Below, in pieces: positions 53,724 to 62,569 of a DNA stretch of 64,000 nucleotides. How positions within the stretch are numbered: the stretch's first letter is position 1; each line of letters starts with the position of its first letter. The DNA is from Pseudomonadota bacterium (GTDB taxonomy: Bacteria; Desulfobacterota; Binatia; Binatales; Binataceae), in NCBI GenBank assembly GCA_021323945.1, contig JAJPKA010000018.1:1-64000 (forward strand), in the 5' to 3' direction. The notes under the pieces were generated by a model, which did no database searches, had not been told where the DNA came from, and saw only the letters and a program-made list of their open reading frames with translations. The translations under genes and the position numbers were made by a program.

Positions 53724-56112
53724 ACGTCCACTCCGAGGTCGCCCGCTGGTCTGAAAGGCGAACGATGCGCATAAGATATGCCACGAGCGGCCACCAGCGT
53801 GCGAGCTTTGCTCGGCCGGTAGTGGCATCCAGACATTGCGAGAGAAGTCCTTTTTTGTCCGAATACTTTGCCAGTTCGGTCACATTTTTCTCATGGGGAC
53901 GGCAGCCTGTGCTTTGCTCAAGCATCACTTTCCAACCAGCGATGAAAGGGAAAATCCCCAGGTCCAAACCGCTATCGCCGGGTAGGAACCCGCCATGATG
54001 GGAGACGATCGCGGCCAGCGATGCGGAAACGATGTGAAACCTCATGTTCTCCGGAAGCCCCGAGTACAGGTCTTCCAGCACACTGAGACTCCAGTACGCA
54101 CTGGCCACAGCATGGGGCGGCCGGCGCTTTGGCAGTGAGCGCTCGCGTTGGCGATCCGAAGGGTTGTCGGGATCGAAATCCGTGTGCGCCAGCGGCACTG
54201 TCATCCGATATGAGGGATCCTTGGAGGATTGAATAGCCTTCGCCCATTCCTGCCATGGCATCTGGAGTTTGCCGAGATCGTGTAGCGCCCCAGAGGCGCG
54301 CGCAGCGACTCTTAAATGATTGGGCGACAGTCCGTAGCGGCGCGTGAGGCCGGCGGCGAGTAGAGTGCCGGGGCCACCCTGACGAGCGACGCGGCGTTCG
54401 GCTTCGCTCGCCACCATTCGCGCGTGATTCAGCCACGACTCCTCGCGCAGAGGTGCATAGCCGGGTCGTTTTGGCTCGACCCGCCGGGGGCTGACTATTT
54501 TGCCCGGCAGACCGAGACGCAAGCCGCAATCCGCATCGTAGCGCGCCACTCGCGGGTCGAGGCATACGGCGTAGGTTGCCGCTAATTGAGAGGAGCTGGT
54601 CAGTGGTTTCCACGGGGAATCGTCGGTGCCATCCCAGTACCATCCCCGAGCGTCCGCGCAGTTAAGGTGCGGCGCCAGGGACCATCGAGGAAGGGAAATT
54701 GACTCTCGTTGTCCCGGCGTCTGTGGCAGATCCTCTTCTGCGCTGATGAGTGCGCGGATGCTTTCATTGTCGTCGCCGCGAATCAGGTGAGCTACGCCGG
54801 CGCTGTTGCGTCGCACCGCAATTTGAAAGACAAGGTCCAGAACATCCTCTGTCCGAGACTGCAAACCGGGCCGCACCGCTTGCTCATCATCCTTTGCGTG
54901 AACTTGTTGGATCCACTCCTCAAGCAGAACCGGATCAAGGCGAAGCGAGCGAACTCCGGAAAGCAATTCACGCGTGCGTGCAAGAACCGTCGCCTCGCCG
55001 TCAAGATTTCCGTAAGGGAGCCAGGCGCGGGAGACAGCTGGCAAAGGATGGACGTGAACTGTGCCTCTCTGGCCGGGAAACCTGGCGCATCGGCCCGCCC
55101 GCTGGACGAGCGAATTCATCGGACAAAGCTCCGTATGTAACTGATCGCAGGAGATGTCGAGCCCCGCCTCGATCACCTGAGTGGCGACCAGAATCGCTTG
55201 CTCCCCGGTAGCCTTTGGGCCAAAGAGCGAATTCACGAGAGTTTCTTTTTGCCGCCGATCGGCTTGAAAGAAACGCGAGTGCAGGAGGATGAGCTGGATG
55301 GCAGAGCCGACACCCAGCTTCTCACGCAAGGCATCGAACAGTAACTGGGCGCGATCGACAGTGTTGACCAGCGCAATCGAACGCCCATTGAAGTTGTTCA
55401 GGATGGATTGCGCGGTCAGCGGTTCGCATTCGCAGACCAGCGTGCGGGTAACCGAGGTGACTGCAGGCAGCGAATCGAGCAGCGCTCGTTCTATCGTTGG
55501 ATCTTCCGGCACCGTGATCACATCGAGTACCGAGCGCAGCATATTCTGGAGTGGCGCGGTGGCGGTCGCCGTCATCCATACGGACTGACACAGATCTTTG
55601 AACAGATGCGTCCCGGCGACCGCGGTAAGGAAAGCCTGATCGGGCGCCATCAGATGGAACTCATCGAGAATAACCAGGGCGCCCGCAATCGTCGCGGCAT
55701 TGACATTGTGTAAGCGAGCGGAGAGACCATAAGGAGCGCACAGCAGTCCGCTCAAGATCTGGTCGTAGGTAGTAATAATCACATCGCCTCGGTCGAAAAA
55801 GGGGTCGTCGGGCTGGTCCCCGGTCTGCAGGGTCACGGACCTGCCTAGCTTGAGAGCCAGGCTCTCGGCTTCGCGGTAAATCCCCTGGGCAAGAGTGCGA
55901 AGCGGGAGGGCATAGATGAGGCGGCAAGGCTTGGCTTTCCATCCTTCAGCGAAGAAGGGCGCGAGCACCGCAAGCGTCTTGCCAGCACCGGTGGGCGCGC
56001 GCAGCAGGAGATTGCGTCCTTCGAACAACCGACGCGCCACGCGCAGCTGATAATCGTGTGGAGAAAAGGAAGTCAGAGCTCGAAAATGACGCCTGTAGTT
56101 CTCCTCATCCAT
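53716..56112 (-). CDS. cas3: CRISPR-associated helicase/nuclease Cas3, HD domain at C-terminus
   Basis: The 798-residue protein unwinds and degrades DNA recruited by Cascade. The helicase comes first: Walker A APTGAGKT (39-46), DEFH box (150-153), TAT (181-183), QVIEAGLDIS (312-321) and QRAGRCARF (337-345). The HD nuclease is C-terminal (about 555-730) with H563, H611-D612 (ALHDLGK), H643 and H705-H706 (VSHHGG). Most Cas3 proteins carry HD at the N-terminus; C-terminal HD is known in few subtypes such as I-G. All catalytic residues appear present. Confidence 0.95.
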   Translation of the reverse strand: MDEENYRRHFRALTSFSPHDYQLRVARRLFEGRNLLLRAPTGAGKTLAVLAPFFAEGWKAKPCRLIYALPLRTLAQGIYREAESLALKLGRSVTLQTGDQPDDPFFDRGDVIITTYDQILSGLLCAPYGLSARLHNVNAATIAGALVILDEFHLMAPDQAFLTAVAGTHLFKDLCQSVWMTATATAPLQNMLRSVLDVITVPEDPTIERALLDSLPAVTSVTRTLVCECEPLTAQSILNNFNGRSIALVNTVDRAQLLFDALREKLGVGSAIQLILLHSRFFQADRRQKETLVNSLFGPKATGEQAILVATQVIEAGLDISCDQLHTELCPMNSLVQRAGRCARFPGQRGTVHVHPLPAVSRAWLPYGNLDGEATVLARTRELLSGVRSLRLDPVLLEEWIQQVHAKDDEQAVRPGLQSRTEDVLDLVFQIAVRRNSAGVAHLIRGDDNESIRALISAEEDLPQTPGQRESISLPRWSLAPHLNCADARGWYWDGTDDSPWKPLTSSSQLAATYAVCLDPRVARYDADCGLRLGLPGKIVSPRRVEPKRPGYAPLREESWLNHARMVASEAERRVARQGGPGTLLAAGLTRRYGLSPNHLRVAARASGALHDLGKLQMPWQEWAKAIQSSKDPSYRMTVPLAHTDFDPDNPSDRQRERSLPKRRPPHAVASAYWSLSVLEDLYSGLPENMRFHIVSASLAAIVSHHGGFLPGDSGLDLGIFPFIAGWKVMLEQSTGCRPHEKNVTELAKYSDKKGLLSQCLDATTGRAKLARWWPLVAYLMRIVRLSDQRATSEWTCG

Positions 56113-56184
56113 CGGCCAACTTCTTATTCCCTCGTGAGCAAAAATAAGAGTTTGACCGGATGTTATACGGATCGCTGCGCTGCG

Positions 56185-57339
56185 TTAAACGCTAATACGA
56201 TACTGTCCCAGGCCGAACGTCGCGCCGTGGCCGACGTGGACCAGCTCCCCAAATTTCAGAAACTTCCAGAAGGGTGCAAAATCGCCCTTGTAGGTTGCCG
56301 GGCCGATGATTCCTTCCCATTCCATCCGGCGGTCCTGGCGTGAACTGTAACGCTCCCACTTCGTCCACCGGGTTTGGTTCCGAACCAGCTGGATCGATGC
56401 CGCCTCATCGATTAAGCCGCGAAAATCGATATCGAGCGGGGTGCCGCAGTGGAAGCGTGCAAGGGATGACAATCTACCAAGAAGCCGGCGAAACACGACC
56501 TGGAATTCGGGGTGGCGGATAAACCGGCCTGCATGCTTGAGACGGGTCTGAGTGAGAAATTCGATAGTGACGGGTCCGGACGGAGCTACCAGAGCCGCAT
56601 ACTCCTCCAGCGTCGTGCTCGGTGCGGCGCCTCGTACCAGATTATCGGTCGCATCGTAGACAATTTGGTGTGAGATCCCGAGATTCTGCCCGCAAGGTGC
56701 AGATGTCAGCTTCTGTCCGACTGAGCAGCGCTCCACCTCGACTCGCTTGTCGTTAAAAGAGCGTGGGCTCAGCGGTTCGCGATCCGCTGCCTTGCAATCC
56801 ATCGGAGACGACGACTCGGAATCCTGCCAAATGCCCGGTAGAGCTTCGATGCGATCCAATTCGACCAGGTTGGCGCCGCGTCCAATCTTTGTGATCTCAC
56901 GCAGCGCAACTACGAAGTAGGGAAAGAACTCCTGGGCTCGACCGATAAGGACCAGGTCGAAAAAGAGTTTATCGCCGGACTCGAATCGCTGGCGTCGGGC
57001 TGCTGGTATAGGCTGCCTCCGTGCCGGAGCAATCACGAACGGGCGGGGAATGTCCTCGTGGGTGCGCAGGGCTGCGGCCCTGGGCGGCGGTGAGGTTTCG
57101 AAAATTAGATGATACGGACACTGGTTCGGAATCGGACATTTACCGCCGACCGCAGGACAGGCGACGGTGCGGAAGGCATGACCGAAAGCGCCACGTAACG
57201 TCGACCCAAGATAGGACGGCAGGTCAAGCGGTTCCCTGGCGACAAACGTGACCCGGTAGCGGCTGACGGAGAGGGAAAGTGACGTCTTCACGGTTAGCAA
57301 CGATGAGCCTGCTCTAGATTCCGAAATGAACAATGTCAT
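56185..57339 (-). CDS. cas6: CRISPR RNA-processing endoribonuclease Cas6
   Basis: The protein of about 384 residues has the RAMP fold of the Cas6 family. An N-terminal RVTFVAREPLDLPSYLGSTLRGAFGHA and a Cys-rich segment (CPAVGGKCPIPNQCPYHLIFE) match Cas6 proteins of the C-terminal-RAMP (pfam10040) group. The C-terminal Gly-rich GPATYKGDFAPFWKFLKFGELVHVGHGATFGLGQYRI carries the RNA-binding loop. ATG 57339 is taken as start; TTG 57414 and GTG 57291 are alternatives and no ribosome-binding site settles it. It opens the cas run and likely makes crRNAs for both effectors. Confidence 0.88.
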   Translation of the reverse strand: MTLFISESRAGSSLLTVKTSLSLSVSRYRVTFVAREPLDLPSYLGSTLRGAFGHAFRTVACPAVGGKCPIPNQCPYHLIFETSPPPRAAALRTHEDIPRPFVIAPARRQPIPAARRQRFESGDKLFFDLVLIGRAQEFFPYFVVALREITKIGRGANLVELDRIEALPGIWQDSESSSPMDCKAADREPLSPRSFNDKRVEVERCSVGQKLTSAPCGQNLGISHQIVYDATDNLVRGAAPSTTLEEYAALVAPSGPVTIEFLTQTRLKHAGRFIRHPEFQVVFRRLLGRLSSLARFHCGTPLDIDFRGLIDEAASIQLVRNQTRWTKWERYSSRQDRRMEWEGIIGPATYKGDFAPFWKFLKFGELVHVGHGATFGLGQYRISV

Positions 57340-57624
57340 CAGTCGGTTGGGTGTGCAAATCCTGCCGGGTCGGACGAGCACGTGGAGGAGTGGTGATCTT
57401 GCGCGGCGTCTCAATCGAACGAGTGAGAGTCGCGCGACCCGCTAAGCCCTGGACAGTTGAACTATGGTGACTCAGGGGAAGGGTGATGGGGTCTCTGGCG
57501 GGGCGCGTAATCAAGCCCACGCTCAATTTTGAACGGCGGAGACCAGAAGCAAGCGGGGAGAAGAGGCAGCTAGGGTTGCGCGGTCAAATTATCAGGCGTG
57601 TCGGCCGGGCCAAAGCGATCGTCG

Positions 57625-57669
57625 CCGCGGGTGGAGCGGAGCTTGCGCCGCGCTCCGCTCCACCCGCGG
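57625..57669. repeat. 18-bp perfect inverted repeat
   Basis: CCGCGGGTGGAGCGGAGC at 57625-57642 pairs with 57652-57669 over 18 bp, loop 9 bases. No T-run follows on either strand. It stands between the cas6 promoter area and the LLM gene end and may act as insulator or terminator. Confidence 0.7.
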
Positions 57670-57743
57670 CCAGACCGGCTGCACAGTCGTCGCCCCCGAT
57701 GTGACTGATAGTCAGCATAGGGGCGGCGGCATGCCGGTTGGGC

Positions 57744-57786
57744 GGAGCAGCGGCCACCGGGCGGCACGCCCGGTGGCCGCTGCTCC
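57744..57786. terminator. 18-bp perfect inverted repeat, likely terminator of the LLM gene
   Basis: GGAGCAGCGGCCACCGGG at 57744-57761 pairs with 57769-57786, loop CGGCACG. It lies 52 bases beyond the LLM oxidoreductase stop on its transcribed (minus) side. GC-only stem without U-tract suggests Rho-independent-like pausing or RNA stabilisation rather than a textbook terminator. Confidence 0.55.
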
Positions 57787-57837
57787 TGGCGTCAGCCGGG
57801 TGGGCACCAGCCGCAGCGCTGCGCCCACCAGTGTCGG

Positions 57838-59136
57838 TTACGCGCTCAGACCAACAACCGGATCATGCTTGCCCGACGCCGGCAGCGGCCGAGTCCCGGG
57901 CGTTTGCTCGAATGGCCCCGGCAGGCCGAGCTCCTTCGCGATTTCGCGAATCGCAGGCAGCACCTCCTGCCCCAGCAGTCGCAAAGAGGTGCGCCGATCC
58001 TCATAGCTCATCGGTCCATGATGGTACCATAGGCCGAGGATTCCTGGTCGCAGAGCCTCCATCAAATTGCGTAGCTTTTCGATGCAGGTTTTCGGCGTTC
58101 CGACGATGATCAATCCCTGTTCCTGAGAACTCTGATACTGACTGTTAATGCTCGCTTTGACTTGCTCGACATCGACCTCGCCTTCGCTGAAACGAATGAT
58201 CTCGGCCCCTGTGCGCGGATCAGTCATCGCTTTGGCCAGGCGCTTGGTGGCAGCCTTGGAATTGTAGCCCGGCGGAAACATCCATTCCGGCCGAGCGAAG
58301 GAGCCGAAACCACCGCCATAGACGAACCCGCGGCCGAGCTGCTGCGCCTTTTCCTCAGTCTCTGCGCAGGCGATGGTCTGCAGATAGCCGAAGTTTTCCG
58401 GTCCAGCCTGATAGCCCATCCGTTCCGCAACGTCGGCATAAAGGTTCACCATTTCGATCGTCGGCTCGATATTGGTGCAAAGGGCGACGTACGGATAACG
58501 ATGCTCCGCACACCAGACGACCGTTTCAGGACTGACGATTCCCGGGATCCAAATCGGCGGATGCGGCTTTTGCATCGGCAGGATCCAGGGATTGACGAAC
58601 CGATAATGGTAATGCTCACCTTCGTAGCGCCAGGGACCAGGCGTCGTCCAGGCCTTAATCACGAAGTCGTGAGCTTCATTGAAGCGCTCGCGGTTGAATG
58701 CAGGGTTGGCATTGTTGGCGATCGATTCGCTGCCCGCACCGCGCACCCATCCTGGCACCAGGCGACCGCCGGAGATCACGTCGATCATCGCGAGCTCTTC
58801 GGCAAGCCGCAACGGATCTGCTACGGGCAGCGGGTTGCCCAGCAAAACGATCTTCACCCGCTTGGTAATGCGGGCGAGGACCGCCGCCTCGACGTCCATC
58901 ACTGAGCCCATGCAGAACGGCGTCTGGTGATGTTCGTTCAGCATGACTCCGTCAAAGCCAAGTTCTTCGGCGTAAATGCGCTCGTCGAAGTACTCGTGGT
59001 AAAGCTGATGTCCCTTGGCTGGGTCGAAGCCGGTATCGCCCATGTTGGCTAGACCGAAATAGCTGTTTTGGTTGGAAATGATGTCGTCCTCGCGCACGTG
59101 GAAGTACGGACGCTCGGAGAAAGTCATTACATGCAT
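57838..59136 (-). CDS. LLM-class flavin-dependent oxidoreductase
   Basis: The 432-residue luciferase-like TIM-barrel protein uses FMN or F420. It has GYLQTIACAETEEKAQQLGRGFVYGG and SGGRLVPGWVRGAGSES, which match the bacterial luciferase and alkanal monooxygenase superfamily (SGGR-x-x-x-G-x-x-R-G-x-x-x). LIIVGTPKTCIEKL is the usual C-terminal segment. It is downstream of the alpha/beta hydrolase gene by 23 bases and likely co-transcribed. It probably oxidises an organic or aromatic compound; substrate unknown. Confidence 0.88.
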   Translation of the reverse strand: MHVMTFSERPYFHVREDDIISNQNSYFGLANMGDTGFDPAKGHQLYHEYFDERIYAEELGFDGVMLNEHHQTPFCMGSVMDVEAAVLARITKRVKIVLLGNPLPVADPLRLAEELAMIDVISGGRLVPGWVRGAGSESIANNANPAFNRERFNEAHDFVIKAWTTPGPWRYEGEHYHYRFVNPWILPMQKPHPPIWIPGIVSPETVVWCAEHRYPYVALCTNIEPTIEMVNLYADVAERMGYQAGPENFGYLQTIACAETEEKAQQLGRGFVYGGGFGSFARPEWMFPPGYNSKAATKRLAKAMTDPRTGAEIIRFSEGEVDVEQVKASINSQYQSSQEQGLIIVGTPKTCIEKLRNLMEALRPGILGLWYHHGPMSYEDRRTSLRLLGQEVLPAIREIAKELGLPGPFEQTPGTRPLPASGKHDPVVGLSA

Positions 59137-59159
59137 ACTCTAATCCTCCGTCGGCCTTT

Positions 59160-59951
59160 TCAGGCCAAAAATCTTTGCAGGCGTTCGCAGAATTCGGGCC
59201 GTTTTTCGATTTCGGGCCGGTGACCGCACCGATCCAGCACCATCAGTTCGGACCCGGCGATGGATTTGTGGTAAAGCTCACCCGCACTGAGCGGCACGAT
59301 CCGGTCCTGCCGCCCCCAAATCAGCAGCGTGGGCAATCCACGCACTCCTTCCAACAATTGTGGCAGGCTGGGATTGTACATATACGGCTGCCAGGCAATC
59401 CGAGCGGTTTCAGCCCGGGCGTCTTCCCAGGCCTCGAATTGCTCGGGCGTCTGTGCTCCGCCGTACAGAGCCGCGAACTCTGGCGTGGCCTTCTGATCAT
59501 AGACCGACGAATTCAGGTAGGCACGTGCGGTTACGGTGAACATGTCAGCAATTTCGCCTTCCGGGGGCTTGATGCCGGTCGCGCCGACCAGGACCATGTG
59601 TCGAAATTGTTTCGGATCGTTGACAGCCATCTCGGCGGCGATCCATCCGCCGAGCGAGAAACCGACCACATCGATGGGCGCCATTCCCTGTTCGCGCAGC
59701 AGGCGCGCGTAAAAGCATGCGAGATCGCGAACATTGCGCAGCCACTTGATCTGGGGTGTTTTTCCGAAGCCTGGATGCTGCGGAATAATCAGGGTGCGCG
59801 AGCGCGCCAGCTCGCTGTGCCACTGCAGCCATCCAGGGTCGCCAAGTTCTTCGTGCAAAACCAGCACCGGCTGGCCGCTGCCTCCCTGGACGACCGTTAC
59901 ATCATACTCCCCGACACGTAAGGTCTGTTCCTTGCCCTCGGGCGTTGCCAT
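59160..59951 (-). CDS. Alpha/beta hydrolase
   Basis: The 263-residue protein of the alpha/beta hydrolase fold has the nucleophile elbow VVGFSLGGWIAAEMA (Ser of G-x-S-x-G), a late Asp in PTLLIWGRQDRIVPLS and the His in RCGHRPEIEKRPEFC, giving the catalytic triad. The oxyanion region VLHEELGDPGW precedes it. It shares an operon with the LLM oxidoreductase (23-base gap), which suggests sequential steps in a degradative pathway, for example ester or ring-cleavage product hydrolysis. The start is the ATG at 59951. Confidence 0.87.
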   Translation of the reverse strand: MATPEGKEQTLRVGEYDVTVVQGGSGQPVLVLHEELGDPGWLQWHSELARSRTLIIPQHPGFGKTPQIKWLRNVRDLACFYARLLREQGMAPIDVVGFSLGGWIAAEMAVNDPKQFRHMVLVGATGIKPPEGEIADMFTVTARAYLNSSVYDQKATPEFAALYGGAQTPEQFEAWEDARAETARIAWQPYMYNPSLPQLLEGVRGLPTLLIWGRQDRIVPLSAGELYHKSIAGSELMVLDRCGHRPEIEKRPEFCERLQRFLA

Positions 59952-60249
59952 GGCTAATGAGACCTCCTACTAGGCACGTGGCAGATTCGATTCGGTTTCG
60001 GCTAGCTCGCCTTTGGGTCCGCCTGTATCGAGCAGTAGCACCGTAACCTGACTGGTCGCAATCGCAAAGCGGCCCTCGACCCGACTATTTCAAACATTAA
60101 CTATTACCATTTGCAATGATTCGACCGTATCCGCACGGTTTGAGTGACCCTCAGGCACCGGGGGGCGCAAGCGCAACGCGGTCCAGCCTCCCGTAGCTCG
60201 GGCAGTCGGCCCACTGCCTGCGCCTCATGCGGCAGAGTGGCCCTGATTC
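59952..60249. promoter_or_regulatory. Intergenic region upstream of hydrolase-LLM operon
   Basis: About 300 bases with no gene. A conspicuous AT-rich stretch (around 60088-60120) and a short hairpin (ACCGT-ATCCGC-ACGGT near 60124) lie upstream of the operon start. It probably contains the promoter, but no consensus could be fixed. Confidence 0.35.
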
Positions 60250-60429
60250 CTACTTCATGCGGGAGGCAACCTGCTCAATTTTGCCGTCAGGGCGTTCAAC
60301 CACCCAACGTTCCGGATTATGACCCTCCTGGCGCGTCCACAGCCGTCCCTGTGAATCGCGTGCGTGATTCTCATCGACGATTTCCGCCTGAATCCGATCC
60401 CATCCACGCAGTAGAGTAATTGTTGCCAT
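60250..60429 (-). CDS. 59-residue small protein, unknown function
   Basis: Starting at ATG 60429 after a GGGGGC stretch, the product MATITLLRGWDRIQAEIVDE... is small, charged and without signal or membrane segment. The middle contains GRLWTRQEGHNPERWVVERPDG, with a regular alternation of Trp and charged residues suggesting a beta-rich fold. It is a plausible real gene but unrecognised. It precedes the hydrolase region on the same strand. Confidence 0.4.
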   Translation of the reverse strand: MATITLLRGWDRIQAEIVDENHARDSQGRLWTRQEGHNPERWVVERPDGKIEQVASRMK

Positions 60430-60585
60430 TGTCGTTGCCCCCTGGATGCTTAGTTGCATAACTCGGGACGATGCTCTCAGCAACGAGTCAAATGTCGGGT
60501 GCGGTGATGCATCGCCCGCCTTGCCGACATCGCCGGCGGCTGACTCGGGTTGCTGCGCCTGGGAGCGTGCAACGAATCAATGCCC

Positions 60586-60924
60586 TCAACGGCGCGGAGA
60601 ACTCAACTTATCGATGGCGCGAGCGATGCCGTCGATGCGGCAACCCAGTGCATAGAGCTGACGATAGGTCTTGAGCCGTTGGCGGGCGGTCAATCCTTCG
60701 CAAAAGACCCGAATTTGCTCGTCTTCTTCGCGTTCATCGAAGCGACCTCCTGCGATCGCCTGGTAGCCCAGTTCCTCAAGGAAGGCGGGCACGGCTTCGA
60801 TCCAAACCCGCCGCCAATTAGCGGGCAGAGTGGTCCACCTGGGCACAGTCAGACCGTTACGAGTGGCTCGCTCGGCCAGAATTTCAACGAAACGAGTTGC
60901 CAATTGTTCATTGCTCATGCTCAT
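60586..60924 (-). CDS. Small hypothetical protein
   Basis: The frame from ATG 60924 encodes about 112 residues of mainly helical sequence (SNEQLATRFVEILAERATRNG and FCEGLTARQRLKTYRQLYALG). A second Met two codons later is a possible start. Composition is consistent with coding, but no family was recognised. It is divergent from the amidohydrolase gene and 157 bases upstream of the 59-residue gene on the same strand. Confidence 0.45.
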   Translation of the reverse strand: MSMSNEQLATRFVEILAERATRNGLTVPRWTTLPANWRRVWIEAVPAFLEELGYQAIAGGRFDEREEDEQIRVFCEGLTARQRLKTYRQLYALGCRIDGIARAIDKLSSPRR

Positions 60925-60936
60925 AACTTCCACCAC

Positions 60937-61283
60937 TTAGTCGCGCACTGTCGAGCGTGTCCATCTTTGGTTGAGCTTTTTGAGAGAATCCCCGTAAACG
61001 TCCAAATACCGCTTCTGTGCCAAATCGTCGAGAGTAACGACCTCCGGGCCGGCGCGCATGATCGGGCCATTTGGGGATCGCGATTAGGTCGCGCTAGGAT
61101 TCGTCAGCAGGAAGATGGAATCCGAGCTATCGGTGAGCCGTTCGCGGGGCGGACGGAATCCGAGCAGGGCGCCACCTCGCAGCCCGCGGGCGTTTGCGTC
61201 GAGGCTTGGCGTGCGCTTCTTGCGGCACCGGCTGATACCCGTAATTCGCAGTCCGTGTGCTGCCCAAACCAGGGGACAACGCT
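60937..61283. promoter_or_regulatory. Divergent intergenic region
   Basis: About 350 bases between a minus-strand small gene and the plus-strand amidohydrolase. Frames crossing it on the plus strand start far upstream and are rejected as shadows. No operator was recognised. Confidence 0.3.
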
Positions 61284-62393
61284 ATGGCAACAACAAAGCT
61301 CATCTCCGCTGATTCCCATTTCGTCGAACCACCGACGATGTGGGCCGAGCGTATCGACCGCAAATTTCGTGATCGCGCACCGCATACCGAGAGAACAACC
61401 GTCAACGGCAGAGAGGCGGAATATTTCATCTGCGAAAACATCACCCCGATTCCAGTCGCCGGATTCTTCGGCTCGGGCAAGAGCGCCGAAGAGCTGCCCG
61501 AACACACCAGACGCGGTTTCGAAGCTGCGCCCAAAAGTGTGTGGGATCCGGCCGAACGGCTTAAGGAGCAGGATCGCGACGGAGTCAGCGCCGAGGCACT
61601 CTACACCTCGATGGGGATGCTGTTATTCGGGCTGAACGATGGCGAGCTCCGCTCGGCTTGCTTTCGGGCTTTCAACGACTACGCCGCCGAGTATTGCAGC
61701 TATAACCCGACGCGGCTCATCGGCCTCGGAACCATCGAGCTCGAGGACATTCCCGCGGCCGTGGCCGAACTTCAGCGCTGCGCGAAGATGGGGCTGCGCG
61801 GCGTCTTGATCTGGGGCGCTCCGCCGGAAGACAAGCCCTATGGCCATCGCGACTACGACCCGTTCTGGGCGGCCGCTCAGGATCTCGATATGCCGCTTTC
61901 GTTGCATATCCTGACTGGTCGCAGGGGCAGTGGCGTCAGCTTTCAAAATATTCTGCGCAGCTACATGTCGCTGCCGCACACGATTCAGCTCTCCTTTGCA
62001 GAGCTGGTTCTAAGCGGTGTTCTGGAGCGGTTCCCGCGGCTCAAGTTCGTTTCCGCCGAAAACGACATCTCCTGGCTGCCCCACTTCTGTTACCGGCTGG
62101 ATCATGCTTATGATCGCCTGCGGCATTTCGAGGGCGTCAACCTCAAGCTGCTGCCCAGCGAGTATATGAAACGTCAGGTATGGGCGACGTTTCAGTTCGA
62201 GACCCGCAACGTGGGTTTTACCGCTGCCGAATATGGCCCTGACAGGTTGATGTGGTCGTCGGATTATCCGCATACCGACTCGCCCTGGCCGAACTCGCGT
62301 GAGTTTATTCAGAGCTGGACCAGCAAAATTGATGCGGACACCCGCGACAAAATTACGGGAGGAAACGTGCTGAGTCTGTATCATGTAAACTGA
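61284..62393 (+). CDS. Amidohydrolase-2 family metal-dependent hydrolase
   Basis: The 369-residue TIM-barrel protein begins ATTKLISADSHFVEPPTMWAERI, where D-S-H is the metal-ligand signature. It continues YNPTRLIGLGTIELEDIPAAVAELQRCAKMGLRGVLIWG, typical of amidohydrolase_2 (PF04909), and near the C-terminus GPDRLMWSSDYPHTDSPWP, giving the metal-binding Asp/His. ATG 61284 follows GGGG and matches the family N-terminus. Such enzymes decarboxylate or hydrolyse ring-derived compounds. It may work with the LLM and hydrolase genes. Confidence 0.9.
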   Translation: MATTKLISADSHFVEPPTMWAERIDRKFRDRAPHTERTTVNGREAEYFICENITPIPVAGFFGSGKSAEELPEHTRRGFEAAPKSVWDPAERLKEQDRDGVSAEALYTSMGMLLFGLNDGELRSACFRAFNDYAAEYCSYNPTRLIGLGTIELEDIPAAVAELQRCAKMGLRGVLIWGAPPEDKPYGHRDYDPFWAAAQDLDMPLSLHILTGRRGSGVSFQNILRSYMSLPHTIQLSFAELVLSGVLERFPRLKFVSAENDISWLPHFCYRLDHAYDRLRHFEGVNLKLLPSEYMKRQVWATFQFETRNVGFTAAEYGPDRLMWSSDYPHTDSPWPNSREFIQSWTSKIDADTRDKITGGNVLSLYHVN

Positions 62394-62454
62394 TAGGGCT
62401 GGCCAGTTGGGGATAAAAGCGGCGCCCGTTGCACCGCCAGATGCCGAATCCACC

Positions 62455-62489
62455 GATAAAGCCGGGGGCGGACGCTCCCCGGCTTTATC
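62455..62489. terminator. Terminator after the amidohydrolase gene
   Basis: GATAAAGCCGGGG (62455-62467) pairs with CCCCGGCTTTATC (62477-62489), a 13-bp stem with a 9-nt loop. A GGGTTTT follows at 62497. It ends the amidohydrolase transcript and shows that the next gene starts after it, at 62570. Confidence 0.7.
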
Positions 62490-62569
62490 AACGGCGGGTT
62501 TTCAGGCAATCGAAATGGGAGAAGCGTGAACGCTTATATCTCCTGGTGCATGACCGAGGCAAGTATCTG

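Larger units (their letters stand above)
57340..57837. other. Intergenic region with strong hairpins
   Basis: This region lies upstream of cas6 and downstream of the LLM oxidoreductase gene. No gene was recognised. It contains three GC-rich inverted repeats: 57625-57669 and 57744-57786 (each an 18-bp perfect stem) and a weaker 7-bp one around 57799-57831. The cas promoter should lie between about 57340 and 57600. Confidence 0.5.

Noticed and set aside
60550-61635. 361-codon plus-strand frame
   Set aside because: It crosses an opposing small gene and continues out of frame into the amidohydrolase; low-complexity composition.
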